A DNA stretch of 64,000 nt from Thuidium tamariscinum (GCA_947034885.2 OX344752.2:10540001-10604000), one strand, 5' to 3'. Shown: positions 45,953-57,530, counted from the stretch's first letter. The notes: generated from the letters alone by a model not told the origin. Numbers and translations: made by a program.

Positions 45953-46955
45953 TACAAAAAAAGGGGGGTATAAATGACTGTAGAGGGTTGACTTCAGAAT
46001 GACTAAATGTCCGGTTTGACTAAACCGTGACTGTGACCTCTATAATTGCACCAGCACTGTGGAATTTACAAAGTCCCAGTCATTCTTGAGTCATCTCTGC
46101 AACTTGTGGATGATGAAACCTCAGATGGAGTTTTCAATTGACGTTACTCTGTTCTAACAGTCGTTTAGAGGGGCGCAAGTACAGGGGCAGATCCTACGTG
46201 GAGGATTTAGTCATTCTTCAGTCATTGTGATCGATTAATTATAACTAGGAGGTACTGGATAATGACTGAGGAATGACTGTACGTTAGAAATGGTGAGTGG
46301 GGAAGATTTTGCGGGCAGCTAACGAGCAGGGCAGCACGTTGAGGTGTGAAGGCAGTCATTTTCATGCTACTCATATATGACTCTAGGGACTGGTATGATG
46401 TCATATACGCTAATATGAGTACCACTCATTTGGAACTTGTATATTCAGATAAGGGTTCAACGATTTAGGCTGCACTCCCTCATTACTCACACAGTGCTCA
46501 TCGACTGTTGCATTGTGAAATTCATTGCATAATCTTACGTAAAAAGGTTATGATTTTTCACCATTCTTGGTCCACTACCACAACTAGGAAATAATCGTAC
46601 ATAACAATAGTACACACGCGGATTTAGAGTATGCCGTCACTTTTTTGCTACTACAATGTCTTCTGCTTGAGGATACAATTTTTTGGGGAAGACTGCATAC
46701 ACTTTCCAGTGTATTCATGTCACGTCTTCCGGAGGTGGCCCACATTTGCAGACTGCGAGTCTGCGACTACATTGTGACTACAGTTCCATTAAACAATGAC
46801 TCCAAGGCCCGAGTTGGGACTCTTTAATGACTGGATTTTAACTAAACAATGACTTATATCGACTGTGATACGACTTTGTGACGACTACACTTGCACTGAA
46901 CATTCACTGAAATAATGAGCTTGGTCTAATGCAGGTTCATTGCTAGGCCCGATCA
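45950..46955. repeat. CACTA subterminal repeats
   Basis: More than a dozen copies of AATGACTG, CAGTCATT or close variants over 1 kb, in both orientations, densest near the tip. In characterised CACTA elements such words bind the element's own protein; here that is inferred from position. Confidence 0.6.
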
Positions 46956-47079
46956 TTAAGATTTCATAGAATCTTTTCCGTAGACAAAATGAAGTTACTA
47001 GGAAAGTATCATGGTACCAAATTAGAATCGGAGGTAGAATACACTACCCCGAAATGTTCAGAAATTGCAAAACTGCATG

Positions 47080-47812
47080 TCAGTAGCCTTCTTGAGCCAA
47101 TAAGTTGTCTGCCTCAGACAAGTCTATAGCTCCTACTAGATTTGCCGTTGTTGGAGGATTTGGCACCCTCTGCGGAGCTCTTAGTCCTGCAGTCTCTACT
47201 GTAGTACTAATGAATGCATCTGCCGTCTCTGCAACTTGCCGTTTACCTCGAGCTTCTTTGTGTAACACGACTTTCCAACCAGGTCTACCTGTGACATCTG
47301 AAAAGAACACTTGTGTGGCCTGGCTTGGAAAAATGAATGGCTCAACCATGCGAGGCAGTTTGTGCCGGAAGTTTACCACAAGGAATCCCGACTCGTCTCT
47401 AGTATACGTTGCATTACCTCGATTATCTTGGGTTTTAACCCACTCGCATCGCAGTAGAATGATTGGTGTAGTGAGTGCACCATAGTCCAATTGTAGTATG
47501 TCCTTCAAGACACCTACGTAGTTCACATTTGAATCCTCAGCTACTCCTTCTGGCTCCCGAAAAACTGAAGCCACACCACTGTTGTAGGTGACCAAGTGCA
47601 AAGTACTATCATCTTCCACTCGGAAGTGGTTACCAAAAGCAATCATGCGTGCAAAGCGAGAGGCTCTTTGATTAGGTTTCTTGCTTAATAGAAATCTGTC
47701 CATGTTCTCCGGGTTACCCAAATCTGACTCTGAATCTTGCACGGTCCTCTGAATCCAATCTGCCAATGCGGGAGTATTAGGATTTAATTCCGATTCTGTC
47801 ATCCACTCCCTG
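47080..47812 (-). pseudogene. CACTA transposase, DUF4216 exon
   Basis: The exon starts after a TTGCAG acceptor with GEWMTES-type sequence (the ORF itself extends to 47862). The DUF4216 region (LKDILQLDYGALTTPIILLR ... VNFRHKLPRMVEPFIF, QVFFSDVTGRPGW) is well preserved and characteristic of plant TNP2-type transposases, C-terminal to DUF4218. It ends in LLAQEGY. Marked pseudogene because the upstream part carries stops and the element is truncated. Confidence 0.7.
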
Positions 47813-48034
47813 CAAGTGCAACACAATAATGAGAAACATGCAGCAGTATTGATGCACACCATTTTTACATGCAGTCATGTTCAGGCTATCTAAGATATTT
47901 TCGAACGGTGACCGCAGGACTGCAACTCGTGCGTTACTTCTCCTAGTCACAGTAAACTGGTAAAGTCATTTTCTAGTCTCTGTTTATTAATAGAACTTTA
48001 AAATGACTTAATTGTATCTTATACACTACAAGAA

Positions 48035-48647
48035 AGACGTCTGGGAGCAAGTGATCCTTGAAAACATGGGCGTCCTCAGTGCTGGTATATTTTGTACTAT
48101 CCTATCCATAGATGGGTCGAGAAAGAACTTATGCAATAAGGTCTTGCATAGCAGATGTATTCGAGAGCACATATTGGTGTGCTAAGTCTCTGAATTCTGG
48201 ACTCATTGCATACGGCCTTCCGAAGCCTTGCAAAACATCCTCAGCATCCCCGTACTCTTCATCTTCATCCCACATACGTCTTTCTGTGGCTTCAAATCTG
48301 TGTATGTACTCTGTAATAAATCCAATACACTCATCCTTCAAATAGCCCTCTGCCATACAAGCCTTTGGTCGTGCCATGTTGCGGACATGACCCTTCAATA
48401 CCTTCATATAGCACTCCACTGGATACATCCACCTAGCACTAACCGGTCCACACAAATCAAGCTCCTTTGCAAGATGGTAGGGAAGATGAGTCATAATATC
48501 AAAAAAAGATGGTGGAAATTCAATCTCTAGCAATGCCATACTTTCAGCAACATCTGCTTCAAGTGAGGCAAAGTCTGCGAGATTGTACACCTTGGTGCAC
48601 AAGCGGCGAAAGACCTTGCACATTCTCATGATAGCTATGCGTGGACC
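48035..48647 (-). pseudogene. CACTA transposase, DUF4218 exon
   Basis: DUF4218 signature: LEIEFPPSFFDIMTHLPYHL, RWMYPVECYMKVLKGHVRN and PKACMAEGYLKDECIGF. The frame has a stop at about 48129 and another shortly after, followed by DAHVFKDHLLPDVF up to a GT donor at about 48029. The first few residues of the apparent ORF (to 48659) come from the hAT tip, so the exon is cut at 48647. The N-terminal catalytic part is absent. Confidence 0.7.
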
Positions 48648-48769
48648 CAGGGTTGTCATAACGGACGAGTCAAGGTCACCGGACGTCCTGGACGGACGGT
48701 CCGGACGGACCGGACGGCTCCATTTTTCAAAGTAGTGGGATTTTTTTGGGTTGACACGTCAGCTTAGAA

Positions 48770-49060
48770 AGCAAGATCCAGGGCGCGGACGTCTACGTCA
48801 GGGCGCGGACTTCATCGTGTCACCGTCAGGGCGCGGACGCGTACAGGTAGGGCGCGGACTTCATCGTCAACGTCAGGGCGCGGACCTCAGCGTGTGCGTC
48901 AGGGCGTGGACGCGTACAGGTAGGGCGTAGACTCGAACAAGTAGGGCCCGGACTTCAGCGTGTACGTCACGGCACGGACGCGTATAGATAGGGCGCGGAC
49001 TTCACCGTTAGTGTTAGGGCGCGGACCTCAATTTAAGGGTCAGGGCGCGGACGGTTAGTG
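48770..49060 (+). repeat. GGGCGCGGAC array, left
   Basis: About 12 units of about 25 bp, each starting (C/T)AGGGCGCGGAC. Two spacers alternate in part (ACTTCATCGT and GCGTACAGG), suggesting a 50-bp higher-order unit. All units have the same orientation. Confidence 0.75.
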
Positions 49061-49389
49061 AGTTATGGGTTCTATAGGGTAGAAGGTCCGTAACCCCTTA
49101 AGGACTTTGTCAATTGTGAAGTGGTCAAACTTCTTATGTGAACTAATTTTAGCCTTTTGAGTATGGATAGTGTTCAAACAACAATCTGAAATTTATTCTA
49201 ATTCAAACTCTTAATTCTATATCACCATGAGAAATTACAGTTTGTTTTGTACCAATTTTCTAATTGTTATAATTTTTGGTGCAAAAAATGAATGTAAATG
49301 AGTACAAATAGGAAAATCAATCTAAATTATTTGAAATAACCTTGGAAAGTAAAAGTAGTAATAAGGCTTAGCATGCAAAATTTTCAATT

Positions 49390-50834
49390 GGTTATTTTAT
49401 TTTGTACAATGGGGTACCAATAAAAAAAAAGTCTTTTTCGAATTCGTAGTGAGAATTTTTTTGGTATGGCCAACTTTGAAAGCCTCCTGAGAGCTCAAAA
49501 AGTAGTATTTAACCACAAAATTTTACCACAGCTTAACCTTGAAGTTAGATATATGTATGACAAATTTCAAGGCCAAAAGATTTAGGAAAGAAAAGTTATT
49601 CAAAATCTACCAAGATGGGTAGTAGTGAGAAACATTTCACCACTTTCAACTTTGACACCTTTTTAAGGAGTAAGGATTGAGTCTTGGTTCTTTTGCCGTG
49701 AAATTTTTGTCATGGAATAATCTCTATATTCTTAATATGTATAAAAAATTTCAAGGTAAAAAAAGGTTATGTGAAGAAGATATTTGAAATCTCTCAACAT
49801 GTGTAGTTCTCTGAAACTTTTGACAATTACCAATTTTGACACCCTACCAAGGGCTAAAAAATAAGTTTCTTACCATGAATTCTTTTTGGCTGCATTTATC
49901 TCTATGTTCATAATATATGCTAGAAATTTCAAGTTAAAATGAATTACCAAAAAAAAGATATACAAAATCTGACAACATGTGTGGTTATGAGATTAAGTTC
50001 TTGAGTCCTTAGTATAGTATTATTTTGTGGAGCCAAGTTTGTCACGAATGTAGAAACTCAACCTCACAACTACACATGTTGAGAGATTTTGAATATCTTT
50101 TTTGGGGTATGTGTTTTGAACTTGAAATTTGGAACATCAACATAAAGTTGATTTTATTCAAATAATTCCATGTTAAATAGACAAATTTTCAGCCCTTGGG
50201 AGGGTGTCAAAGTTGGCAATAGTAAAAAAATTCTCATAACCACACATCTTGTCAGATTTTGTATATCTTTTTTTGGGTAGTTCATTTTAATTTGAAACTT
50301 GTAGCATATATTATGAATATAGAGATGACTTCACCAAAAAAAATTCATGGTAAGAAACTTATTTTTTAGCCCTTGGTAGGGTGTCAAAATTGGTAATTGT
50401 CAAAAGTTTCAGAGAACTACACATGTTGAGAGATTTCAAATATCTTCTTCACATAACCTTTTTTTACCTTGAAATTTTTTATACATATTAAGAATATAGA
50501 GATTATTCCATGACAAAAATTTCACGGCAAAAGAACCAAGACTCAATCCTTACTCCTTAAAAAGGTGTCAAAGTTGAAAGTGGTGAAATGTTTCTCACTA
50601 CTACCCATCTTGGTAGATTTTGAATAACTTTTCTTTCCTAAATCTTTTGGCCTTGAAATTTGTCATACATATATCTAACTTCAAGGTTAAGCTGTGGTAA
50701 AAATTTTGTGGTTAAATACTACTTTTTGAGCTCTCGGGAGGCTTTCAAAGTTGGCCATACCAAAAAAATTCTCACTGCGAATTCGAAAAAGACTTTTTTT
50801 TTATTGGTACCCCATTGTACAAAATAAAATAGCC
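49390..50834. repeat. Long palindrome, ~600-bp arms, ~240-bp loop
   Basis: The arms run from GGTTATTTTATTTTG (49390) to about 49993 and from about 50231 to 50834; they are inverted and closely similar along their length. Each arm contains about three degenerate units of ~170 bp, and the loop holds a further unit. No ORF and no clear target duplication. It may be a fold-back transposon or a hairpin source of small RNA. Confidence 0.8.
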
Positions 50835-51225
50835 ACATCACAAACCTTGAAATTAAATTCAACTATCAAACCCAGTTCATCATTGAAGTCAAAGTTCCTC
50901 TCATATTAAATAGAATTAGCCTACAAAATATATTACATGATTGCACTCACCAATGTTTCCAACATGCACGTCAAAATGTCAAATACAAAAACATTATAGA
51001 CATATTAGTAGGCTTCAATCTTTATGATAACCAAAAGTATTTATAAAATTCATGCATTGCAATTTGCAAAGTACAATAACAATACAATGAATCTATACTT
51101 CCAAAATATGCCCACTTCCTCATCGGTTAGGGAAAAGACATTCCTTTGGCTTCTCGTCCATCTTTCTTTTAATTGCTACAATTATCTTCAACTCTTAAAG
51201 ACACGAGATCTACCATTGGTGCAAC

Positions 51226-53322
51226 TCAGTTATTGAAACGACTCGACCTACGAACTTCTTGGGCACTAGGATCCACTACATTAGCATCTCGAACAACAAC
51301 ATCATCATCCTGTGGTGCCTCATCGCAGTTTGGATCATCCTCGTCATTGGCATCTTCGTTGCTATCATATTCATCTTTTGCTTCACCACTATCTGTGGTC
51401 CAATGTCCCTCAATCTCTGAGTTTTCATTTCGAAGCTCTACAATAGTTTGACCTTGAATACGTTTGCGCTTGAACCTCTTATGTCGCAGTGCGTTGGGGT
51501 CTTCTGCATCAGAATTTATAGTGGGCCCACTTGAAACTCGAGGAACAACAAATGCCGGGGTTGACCTATTAGGTGCTGGTACGTATGTATCCAAGAACGG
51601 TTCTACCACCCTATTTGAGTCTCTTGCCCCTATTCCAAGGAGTGGACGATGAGTAGGCCTTGACGATGATGCTTCTCCAATATGTAGACCTTCTCTTCCT
51701 CCATGACCTCTAGTCCCTCCACGGCCTCCAATCCCTCCTTGGCCTCCAACCCTTCTACGGCCTCCCGTCCTTCTACGGCCTCCCGTCCTTCTACAGCCTC
51801 CCGTCCTTCCACGGCCTCCCATCCTTCCACGATCTTGTTGATATTGACCCACTTCATGATGAATGGAGGGCCGAGGTGCCGTAGGTGGTCTACCACCAAC
51901 AGTACTACGAGAAATGTTTTGAGGAGTCATATCAACATTTCTCATAGAGCCTAACCCTTCTTCAAAAGGTCTTTGGATGGCATTGGAAGTTGCTGGTGAA
52001 GATGGGTCTAGGGAATGTGGCGCTTGGCTAGTTCGGTTAGAACCAACTGGAGTGGGTTTACGTGCAAGGTCTTCTGGTGCGTCAATAAATGCAAAAACAT
52101 CATTGTAGTCTACATGCTCTGGATCAAAATGCCTTCTCACATTACTTGCCGATTGATTCCTTCCAATGGGGCGTGCCATTCTTGCATTTCTAATGTTTTT
52201 GTCATGGTGTCGTTCAACAACTGTATTGCTACAAACTGATGCCCCCATTCTTGTAGGCCCTGTATTGCCATCTTGATTGTGAGAAGATCCTCCACAATTT
52301 GGATTTGCAGTCCTCCCCATGTTTCCGCCACCATTTCCATTTCCGCTGCGATTTTCATTTTCACCGCCACTTCCATTATTGCTTCCATTTCCATTTCCGC
52401 CGCCATTTCCTGGAGGGAGGTCGTCATCATTGTCGTTGTTGTTATGGGAGATACCATCATCCACGTCATCGTCATTTGGATTAGCGGCCTCTGAAGAAGA
52501 TGACAAAGCTTGGACTTCTAAGACCCCTTCATTTTGAGGAAGAGGAGGTGAAGGACTGCGACGAGGATTGGGTACCCAAGGACCCCAACGACCACCAACG
52601 GGTTCTTCCTCTCCATCGTCAACATCTTCATAGTAGTTTCTCGCTTCCTCGAGGTGATCGGCACCTCGCCTCCAAAGATCTGGGTTCGCCGGATACTCTT
52701 GAGGTGCTTCATTGGCTTCCACACCAACCTCTTCTTCTTCCTCTACTTGCATTGCGTCAAATTCCCGATTGCGTTCATTCAAAGGGATCGGACCAAGGGC
52801 ATCTGGATCGGAATCCTTCGAATATATATTTGCATCATACCAACGAACTGGATCGGCTCCTGGTCTTTCCTGAAGTACACGGCTATTAGTATAAATATAT
52901 ACCAATGACTCTGCCTTCGTGGGGGCTAATCGATTTCGGACCCTACTGTGAACAAAGGAATACATACTCCAATTCCTTTCACAAGAGCTGGCCAAACACG
53001 TGAGGGATAGAATACGCACGGCAATTTTTGAAAGAGCCCGATCTCCAACCCTATGCCACCATTGGTGGGGAAGCATTTGTGTCACACGGATGTTGGGTGT
53101 CTCAGTTGCACTATACGGTCCACTACCCTCTTCAAATTGAGTTAATTCCGCCAACACATCATCAAAAGAGACACCCACTACATCTTCCATTTTGTGGATG
53201 ACTCTGTACAATGCACGTAGCGCTGTTCCGTCTACCCTGAGCACCACGTTATCCAAGAGGTATGGATTCAAAAGGGCCGCGGCGTAGTGCGTATCTTCAA
53301 AAATCATGTCCCATACTCCCAT
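51226..53322 (-). pseudogene. hAT transposase, dimerisation domain plus long RGG-type tail
   Basis: 698 codons. The N-terminal 165 carry the hAT C-terminal dimerisation region: WWHRVGDRALSKIAVRILSL, then ASSCERNWSMYSFVHSRVRN and a LVYIYTN motif. A ~500-residue tail follows, which is not part of the usual hAT transposase: acidic, GN-rich (GNGGGNGNGSNNGSGGENEN), then TGGRRR/GGRGG repeats encoded by an 18-bp tandem repeat (about 51716-51835), then acidic again with a KRFKRKR basic patch. A frameshift near 53320 and stops upstream separate it from the DUF659 part, so the gene as a whole looks broken. Confidence 0.7.
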
Positions 53323-53405
53323 CTTTCATTGAAAGATCTCTCCAAAGTGACTGCTATGTCATCTCGTAAGCTAAAAGGTGGTTCTCTCAAAGAATACACG
53401 TGTCC

Positions 53406-54146
53406 TCACAAGTTGTGCATCACGAGCCACGCCCGACCCATGGCTGGTTCTCGTCCATCAAACACACGCAAAGCCTTCAATACGTCTTCAGTCATGTACA
53501 CGTAGTTCACACATCGTTGCCAAAAGGCCACATCTTCAATGGTTCTTCTGACATTACGTGAAGCGGTAGCTGCCTGTGGTCCATTCTGTTCGTTTCGTAG
53601 GGTATCATAGTAATTTATAACACGGGGGTGGTTATTCAACCGCTCCAAGACTCCTCTGAGTTTCACCACTCGCTGTAACATGAGGAAATTACAAGCAAAG
53701 CGAGTTTCGCTAGGCACTACGAGTTGTAGGTTTGGACTCAACTCACAAAAAACCGACATGGTCGCATGATGGTTTCGAATGTATTGGCACAATCTTCTTG
53801 CCCTGTCAATTAAATCGGAAAATTCCTGAATCTTGGCCCAATCTTCCAACATCAAATCCAATGCATGTGCTATGCAGCCTTGCGCAAATATGTGCGGATA
53901 GGTTAGAGTAATGTCTCTCAATGCCCCAAGCATGTTTGCTGCATTATTTGTGCAAACTTGTGTCACATATTTGGAACCCACCTTCTCAATGTAAACTTTC
54001 ATTTGGTTTGTTATGTAGCGCATGGTTTTCTTTTGTGAGGTAGTGTCAATTGACCCCAAAAATACATCACCTGCGGGGCATGACATCATCACATTCATGA
54101 GGGGCCTCCGATTGACATCATCCCAACCATCGGTGCATATCGTCAC
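53406..54146 (-). pseudogene. hAT transposase, DUF659 region
   Basis: Catalytic-core region of the hAT transposase: ICTDGWDDVNRRPLMNVM (first catalytic Asp region), VCTNNAANMLGA and GCIAHALDLMLEDW (the CxxH-type motif). It is in the same frame as the BED ORF upstream but separated by a TAA at about 54198. It ends at a TGA-type break near 53406, after which homology continues in frame to about 53320 and then shifts. Confidence 0.75.
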
Positions 54147-54197
54147 CCCGTAGTGCTTGACAGCAAAACCAACCTTCTCTTCAATCTTCTTCTCGAT

Positions 54198-54935
54198 TTA
54201 CAACCTCCTCAGTTCAATTAAATTAGTCCTGAACTGATGGTAAGAAGGTGGACTATATTCAAACCTCGCCACTGAGGTTGCCCTCACCGCCTCAATGAAG
54301 GCTGGATGCCTTGCCACATTAAATGGCACATTTCCTTCATAGAAAAAACTTGCCCACTTGTCATCCAACTCCTTCCTCTTTGCAATGTTGAATGCGTTCG
54401 CCATGCGTTGCTGACGTAATGATCCCGATCTTGTAGAATTTGAACCTGCAAGACTATTGGACGTTTGTAGAATTTCATTTCCTTCAGGAACGTTTGCCCG
54501 TTCTTCCGCTCTCCCACCAGTGACCCCATCCATCACTTCATTTTCAGTGGCTTCGCTTGAACTTGCAAGCGGGGTTGCTCTAGCCGGTCCACTGTGAATT
54601 GGTTCTCCTTCACACATGTTCCCGGCATCCACTCGTAGTGGGACAAAACCTGTACAATTGGCAAACCTATGTCGCACTTCACGAGGCATATTTGGACAAA
54701 TTGACCTCTCCAATTTCGCGCCATATCCGAAATGTGCAAAAGCACGCTCACGTTTGTAACAGAAGGTCCTAGTACAGAAAACACAAGTCACTTTAGTCCC
54801 ATTCTCCGTGAAGTTCAGCCACGGTTCCCAATCCTTGGTCTGCCTCCTCTGACTTGCCATTGTATTTACAGATAATTTGAAATGCCTTCCCCTTCTTTGT
54901 GCTGAATTTAAGAAGACAGAAGATCTAACGGGCAA
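54198..54935 (-). pseudogene. hAT transposase, BED zinc-finger N-terminus
   Basis: BED-type zinc finger: WLNFTENGTKVTCVFCTRTF with CxxC, later H and C (HFGYGAKLERSICPNMP), used for binding transposon ends. The likely start is the Met of MASQRRQTKDW (about 54860), not the first Met of the frame. The frame runs to the TAA at 54198 just before the DUF659 region. Confidence 0.75.
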
Positions 54936-55111
54936 AGTATCAGTAACATCAGTTAGCGCTAATCCACTGCTTGAACTGATTTTGACATCACCTCAGCAGC
55001 AAACCAGGGCAATCTGCCACCCAAGTAGACTCACAAGGAGCTCAAAATGAATTGAAGTCCAAGAGATAGAGGCCAAGGTGACAAATGTAGGGAATGCAGG
55101 GTTCAGGATTT

Positions 55112-55121
55112 CCTTTATATA
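55112..55121 (-). promoter_or_regulatory. TATA box of the hAT transposase
   Basis: TATATAAAGG on the minus strand, about 250 bp upstream of the probable MASQ start and just inside the right GGGCGCGGAC array. Confidence 0.4.
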
Positions 55122-55132
55122 CTTGGAGAAGG

Positions 55133-55508
55133 TAGGGGCGCGGACTTCATCGTTGTCCTTGTCAACAAGGCGCGGACTTCAGTCCCAAAGTCTATGCACA
55201 CCTGAATCCCTACCGTCAGGGCGCGGACTTCAGGGCGGGGACGGGAGAACAGGGCGCGGACTTCACGGCGGGGACGGGAAGTCAGGGCGCGGACAAGAGG
55301 GTGGTGAACTTTGACAACGTTCAAAATGCACACCTGAATCCCTAGCGGTCTGGGCGGGGACAGGAAGACAGGGCGTGGACTTCAGGGCGCGGACTCGAAG
55401 TCAAGGCGCGGACTTCAGGGCGGGGACAGGAAGACAGGGCGCGGACTTCATGGCGCGGACTTCAAGTTAGGGCGCAGACTTCAGGGTGCGGACTTCAAGT
55501 CAGGGCGC
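55133..55508 (+). repeat. GGGCGCGGAC array, right
   Basis: About 16 GGGCGCGGAC or GGGCGGGGAC units, irregularly spaced (about 18-30 bp), the same orientation as the left array. A longer spacer, GCACACCTGAATCCCTA, occurs twice. It is cut off at about 55508. Confidence 0.7.
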
Positions 55509-55765
55509 AAGCGTCCTCGTCTAGCACTATTTGCAGTGCACTTGGGCATGAGATTTTTGAATTCACCTTTTGTTGGAGCGGGAGAACCAATAATGTAACC
55601 AATTACAGCTTGTTCTAAATTCAGAGAACACCATGAGTCCATGACAGCAAGATGCCACCTTAAAGAGCTCAACGGCCTAAGATTTGGAAGGTATTCATGG
55701 AAGTGCATGTCCCGTTTCTTGTGTTGCAAGATGTCATTCCTTAGTTCTCCTAACCATTTTACCAC
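55509..55765 (-). other. Unrecognised ORF fragment right of the hAT
   Basis: Codons MVKWLGELRNDILQHKKRD to LMPKCTANS read into the GC-rich array. No family recognised. A segment like CATGTCCC...GATGTCATTCCTT recurs at about 56010-56035, so the area may be repeat-derived. Confidence 0.25.
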
Positions 55766-56451
55766 TTTGAAGCAAGAAATATTTTATTTCCCAAAAAAAT
55801 CACACAAATTCTTTGATTTAGGAATGTTTAGGAAATACTTAATAAATGTATAGGACATACTTAAACCGTATCATTCATACAAAACCTTTGGCTTTGTTGT
55901 TTAATAAATGCAATGGTTTAGGGTTGTTTTCTTTTAAAAAAAGAAGATACCAAAATTAAGAGATCAACAAAAAAAGATTGCAAAGGAACTTCTTGAAAGA
56001 CCATGTCCCCTTCTTTGATTTGGAAGATGTCATTGTTTACTTTGTAAAGAAACAACATTGAAGGGAAATATATGTACTGATGAAAACATCATATTCATTA
56101 AAATGAGAGTTTTCTATCGAAATGAGAGATTCGCAGATACTCAAATTTACAAAGTTAAGAATACCAATTATATTCAAAAGTAAGAAAGTAGTGCAATAAG
56201 ACAGGAAACGAGATTATAGGCCTTAAGTTTAGTAATGGTAGGCACAATCTCCTGAATAGAAAGTACTTTTTGTACAATATAGCCATTGAAATTACAAGCA
56301 TAGACTACAGATGCTTTGCATGTATACAAGTTTTTCTCTCAATATAGAAATAGCACATCAATACTAGAAGCCCTAAATCTTAGATTCCATACAAATGTCC
56401 CCACTAATTCTAATAAAATCTTATACTATGTACAATTGATGCTTACCGTCA
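55766..56451. other. AT-rich DNA, no gene seen
   Basis: No ORF or element boundary of note. Confidence 0.5.
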
Positions 56452-56830
56452 CATTCTTGATAGTCGAAGCATCTCATCTCCCCCGACTGTGTTGGGCTTG
56501 TCAGTAGAAGCTTCAGAAGACCAGCCATTGTTAGAAAGGAAGAAATTGGAGGAAAAGCTTCAATGCAATTCTTTGCAGAGAAACAGTAGACTCAATAACA
56601 TCTAGGTGCCACTCCGCAGTTCCCTAAGTGGCAATACGAAACACAGAGGTTCGAATTGCCACTCATGGAACTGCTTAGAGTGGCGTCTAGATGTTTTTGT
56701 TTCTACAATTTCTGTGCAAAGATCTACGTTGAAGCTCATCTTCCAATTTCTTCCTAACAATGACCCATCTTCTAAAACTTCTACTGACAAGGCCATCTCA
56801 GTCGAGGAAGATGAGATACTTTAACTACCT
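56452..56830 (+). ncRNA. Candidate MIRNA-like fold-back locus
   Basis: Left arm 56466-56635 and right arm 56655-56822 are imperfect reverse complements (I estimate roughly 80-85%) around a 19-nt loop. Tight blocks include ACATCTAG...GCCACTC, GCAGTTCC, GGAAGAAATTGGA and CTTGTCAGTAGAAG. Mismatches and small bulges are spread along the stem, as in young plant MIRNA genes born from inverted duplication. The left arm is open for about 48 codons (for example LLERKKLEEKLQCNSLQRNS then a stop), suggesting a coding ancestor. No known miRNA is recognised. The alternative is a MITE. Strand is uncertain. Confidence 0.45.
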
Positions 56831-57043
56831 AGCTTGAAATTTTTTTTATGGTTTTGCATCGAATCATTTGAATACATTTTTCTAGTATATTTGTCATTTC
56901 ACATGACACTAATGTCACTAACTATATCATCTACACTGTACTTATAACTCCCAGCTATACAATAGTAGTGCCTCAAAATTTAGTAGCCAGTCAATGACAT
57001 TTGACTGTCTTCATCTATATAATATTTTTCTATATACAAAATT

Positions 57044-57530
57044 TTACTCGTGCGATTTACTCTTCATCTTCGCCATGGCCATCAGAATTTCTGGACCACG
57101 GCTGTACCCTTTCGCTATCTCCCTCGCCTCTCGTATTTGTTCCCTCCGTTGCATCTTCAAGGACCGAAGTTCCCACGAATCCCATGACGGAGTGGAGCAC
57201 TGACTGCATGAAGGACCTTCATGTTTTCTCTTCATCCTCTCATTCTGGAACCTGGGTAACCGTCGAGGAAGTCGGGGCCGACTGCGCGCGTAGTCAACGA
57301 CCGGCTCAGGTCTAACATCAGGAATCGGCGACATAACTCCCGGAAGTTCGAGAGGATAATTTGCGTCTTCATACAGTTTCCTGGAGACCCCTTTGTCTAA
57401 GGGAGACTGATCCTTTGTTGACAACGAAGGCTCCCTCGAACGAAGAGGCGAAGGGGAGGCCGAAACCGGGAGCCGTGGCAGTCTGTCTGGGGGGCTGTCC
57501 ACCACTCCATCTTCGATTGGTCTTGTCGAG
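57044..57530 (-). pseudogene. Unrecognised ORF split by copy 3 of the 3.9-kb element
   Basis: About 162 codons run from the insertion site (STRPIEDGVVDSPPDRLPRL) to KSKSHE and a stop. On the other side of the element the start codon and next codons remain at 61456-61446 (ATGGACTTCTCG, in a CCATGG context). The insertion therefore struck at about codon 4. Proline/arginine-rich, probably disordered; KRKHEGPSCSQC and QRREQIREAREIAKGYSRG stand out. No family recognised. Confidence 0.45.

Larger units (their letters stand above)
45950..48647 (-). mobile_element. CACTA (En/Spm-type) element, truncated by a hAT
   Basis: The left tip CACTACAAAAAAAGGGGGG is followed to about 46950 by many AATGACTG/CAGTCATT words in both orientations, the usual subterminal repeats of CACTA elements. 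Transposase exons with DUF4216 and DUF4218 follow on the minus strand. Sequence stops at 48647, where a hAT tip begins. The rest of the transposase and the right tip are not seen in this window. Confidence 0.75.
48648..55508 (-). mobile_element. hAT element with GC-rich subterminal arrays (right tip missing)
   Basis: The left tip CAGGGTTGTCATAACGG interrupts the CACTA DUF4218 exon. It is followed by GGACGGACGG-rich DNA and an array of GGGCGCGGAC units (48770-49060). The transposase lies on the minus strand (54935-51226), then a second GGGCGCGGAC array (55133-55508). I could not find the matching CAACCCTG tip or a second CGTGGACC, so the right end is lost or rearranged. A 1.4-kb palindrome lies inside. 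Confidence 0.65.

Noticed and set aside
48024-48040. CACTACAAGAAAGACG as a second CACTA tip
   Set aside because: On the minus strand it reads as coding sequence followed by a GT donor between the DUF4218 and DUF4216 exons; no subterminal repeats adjoin it.
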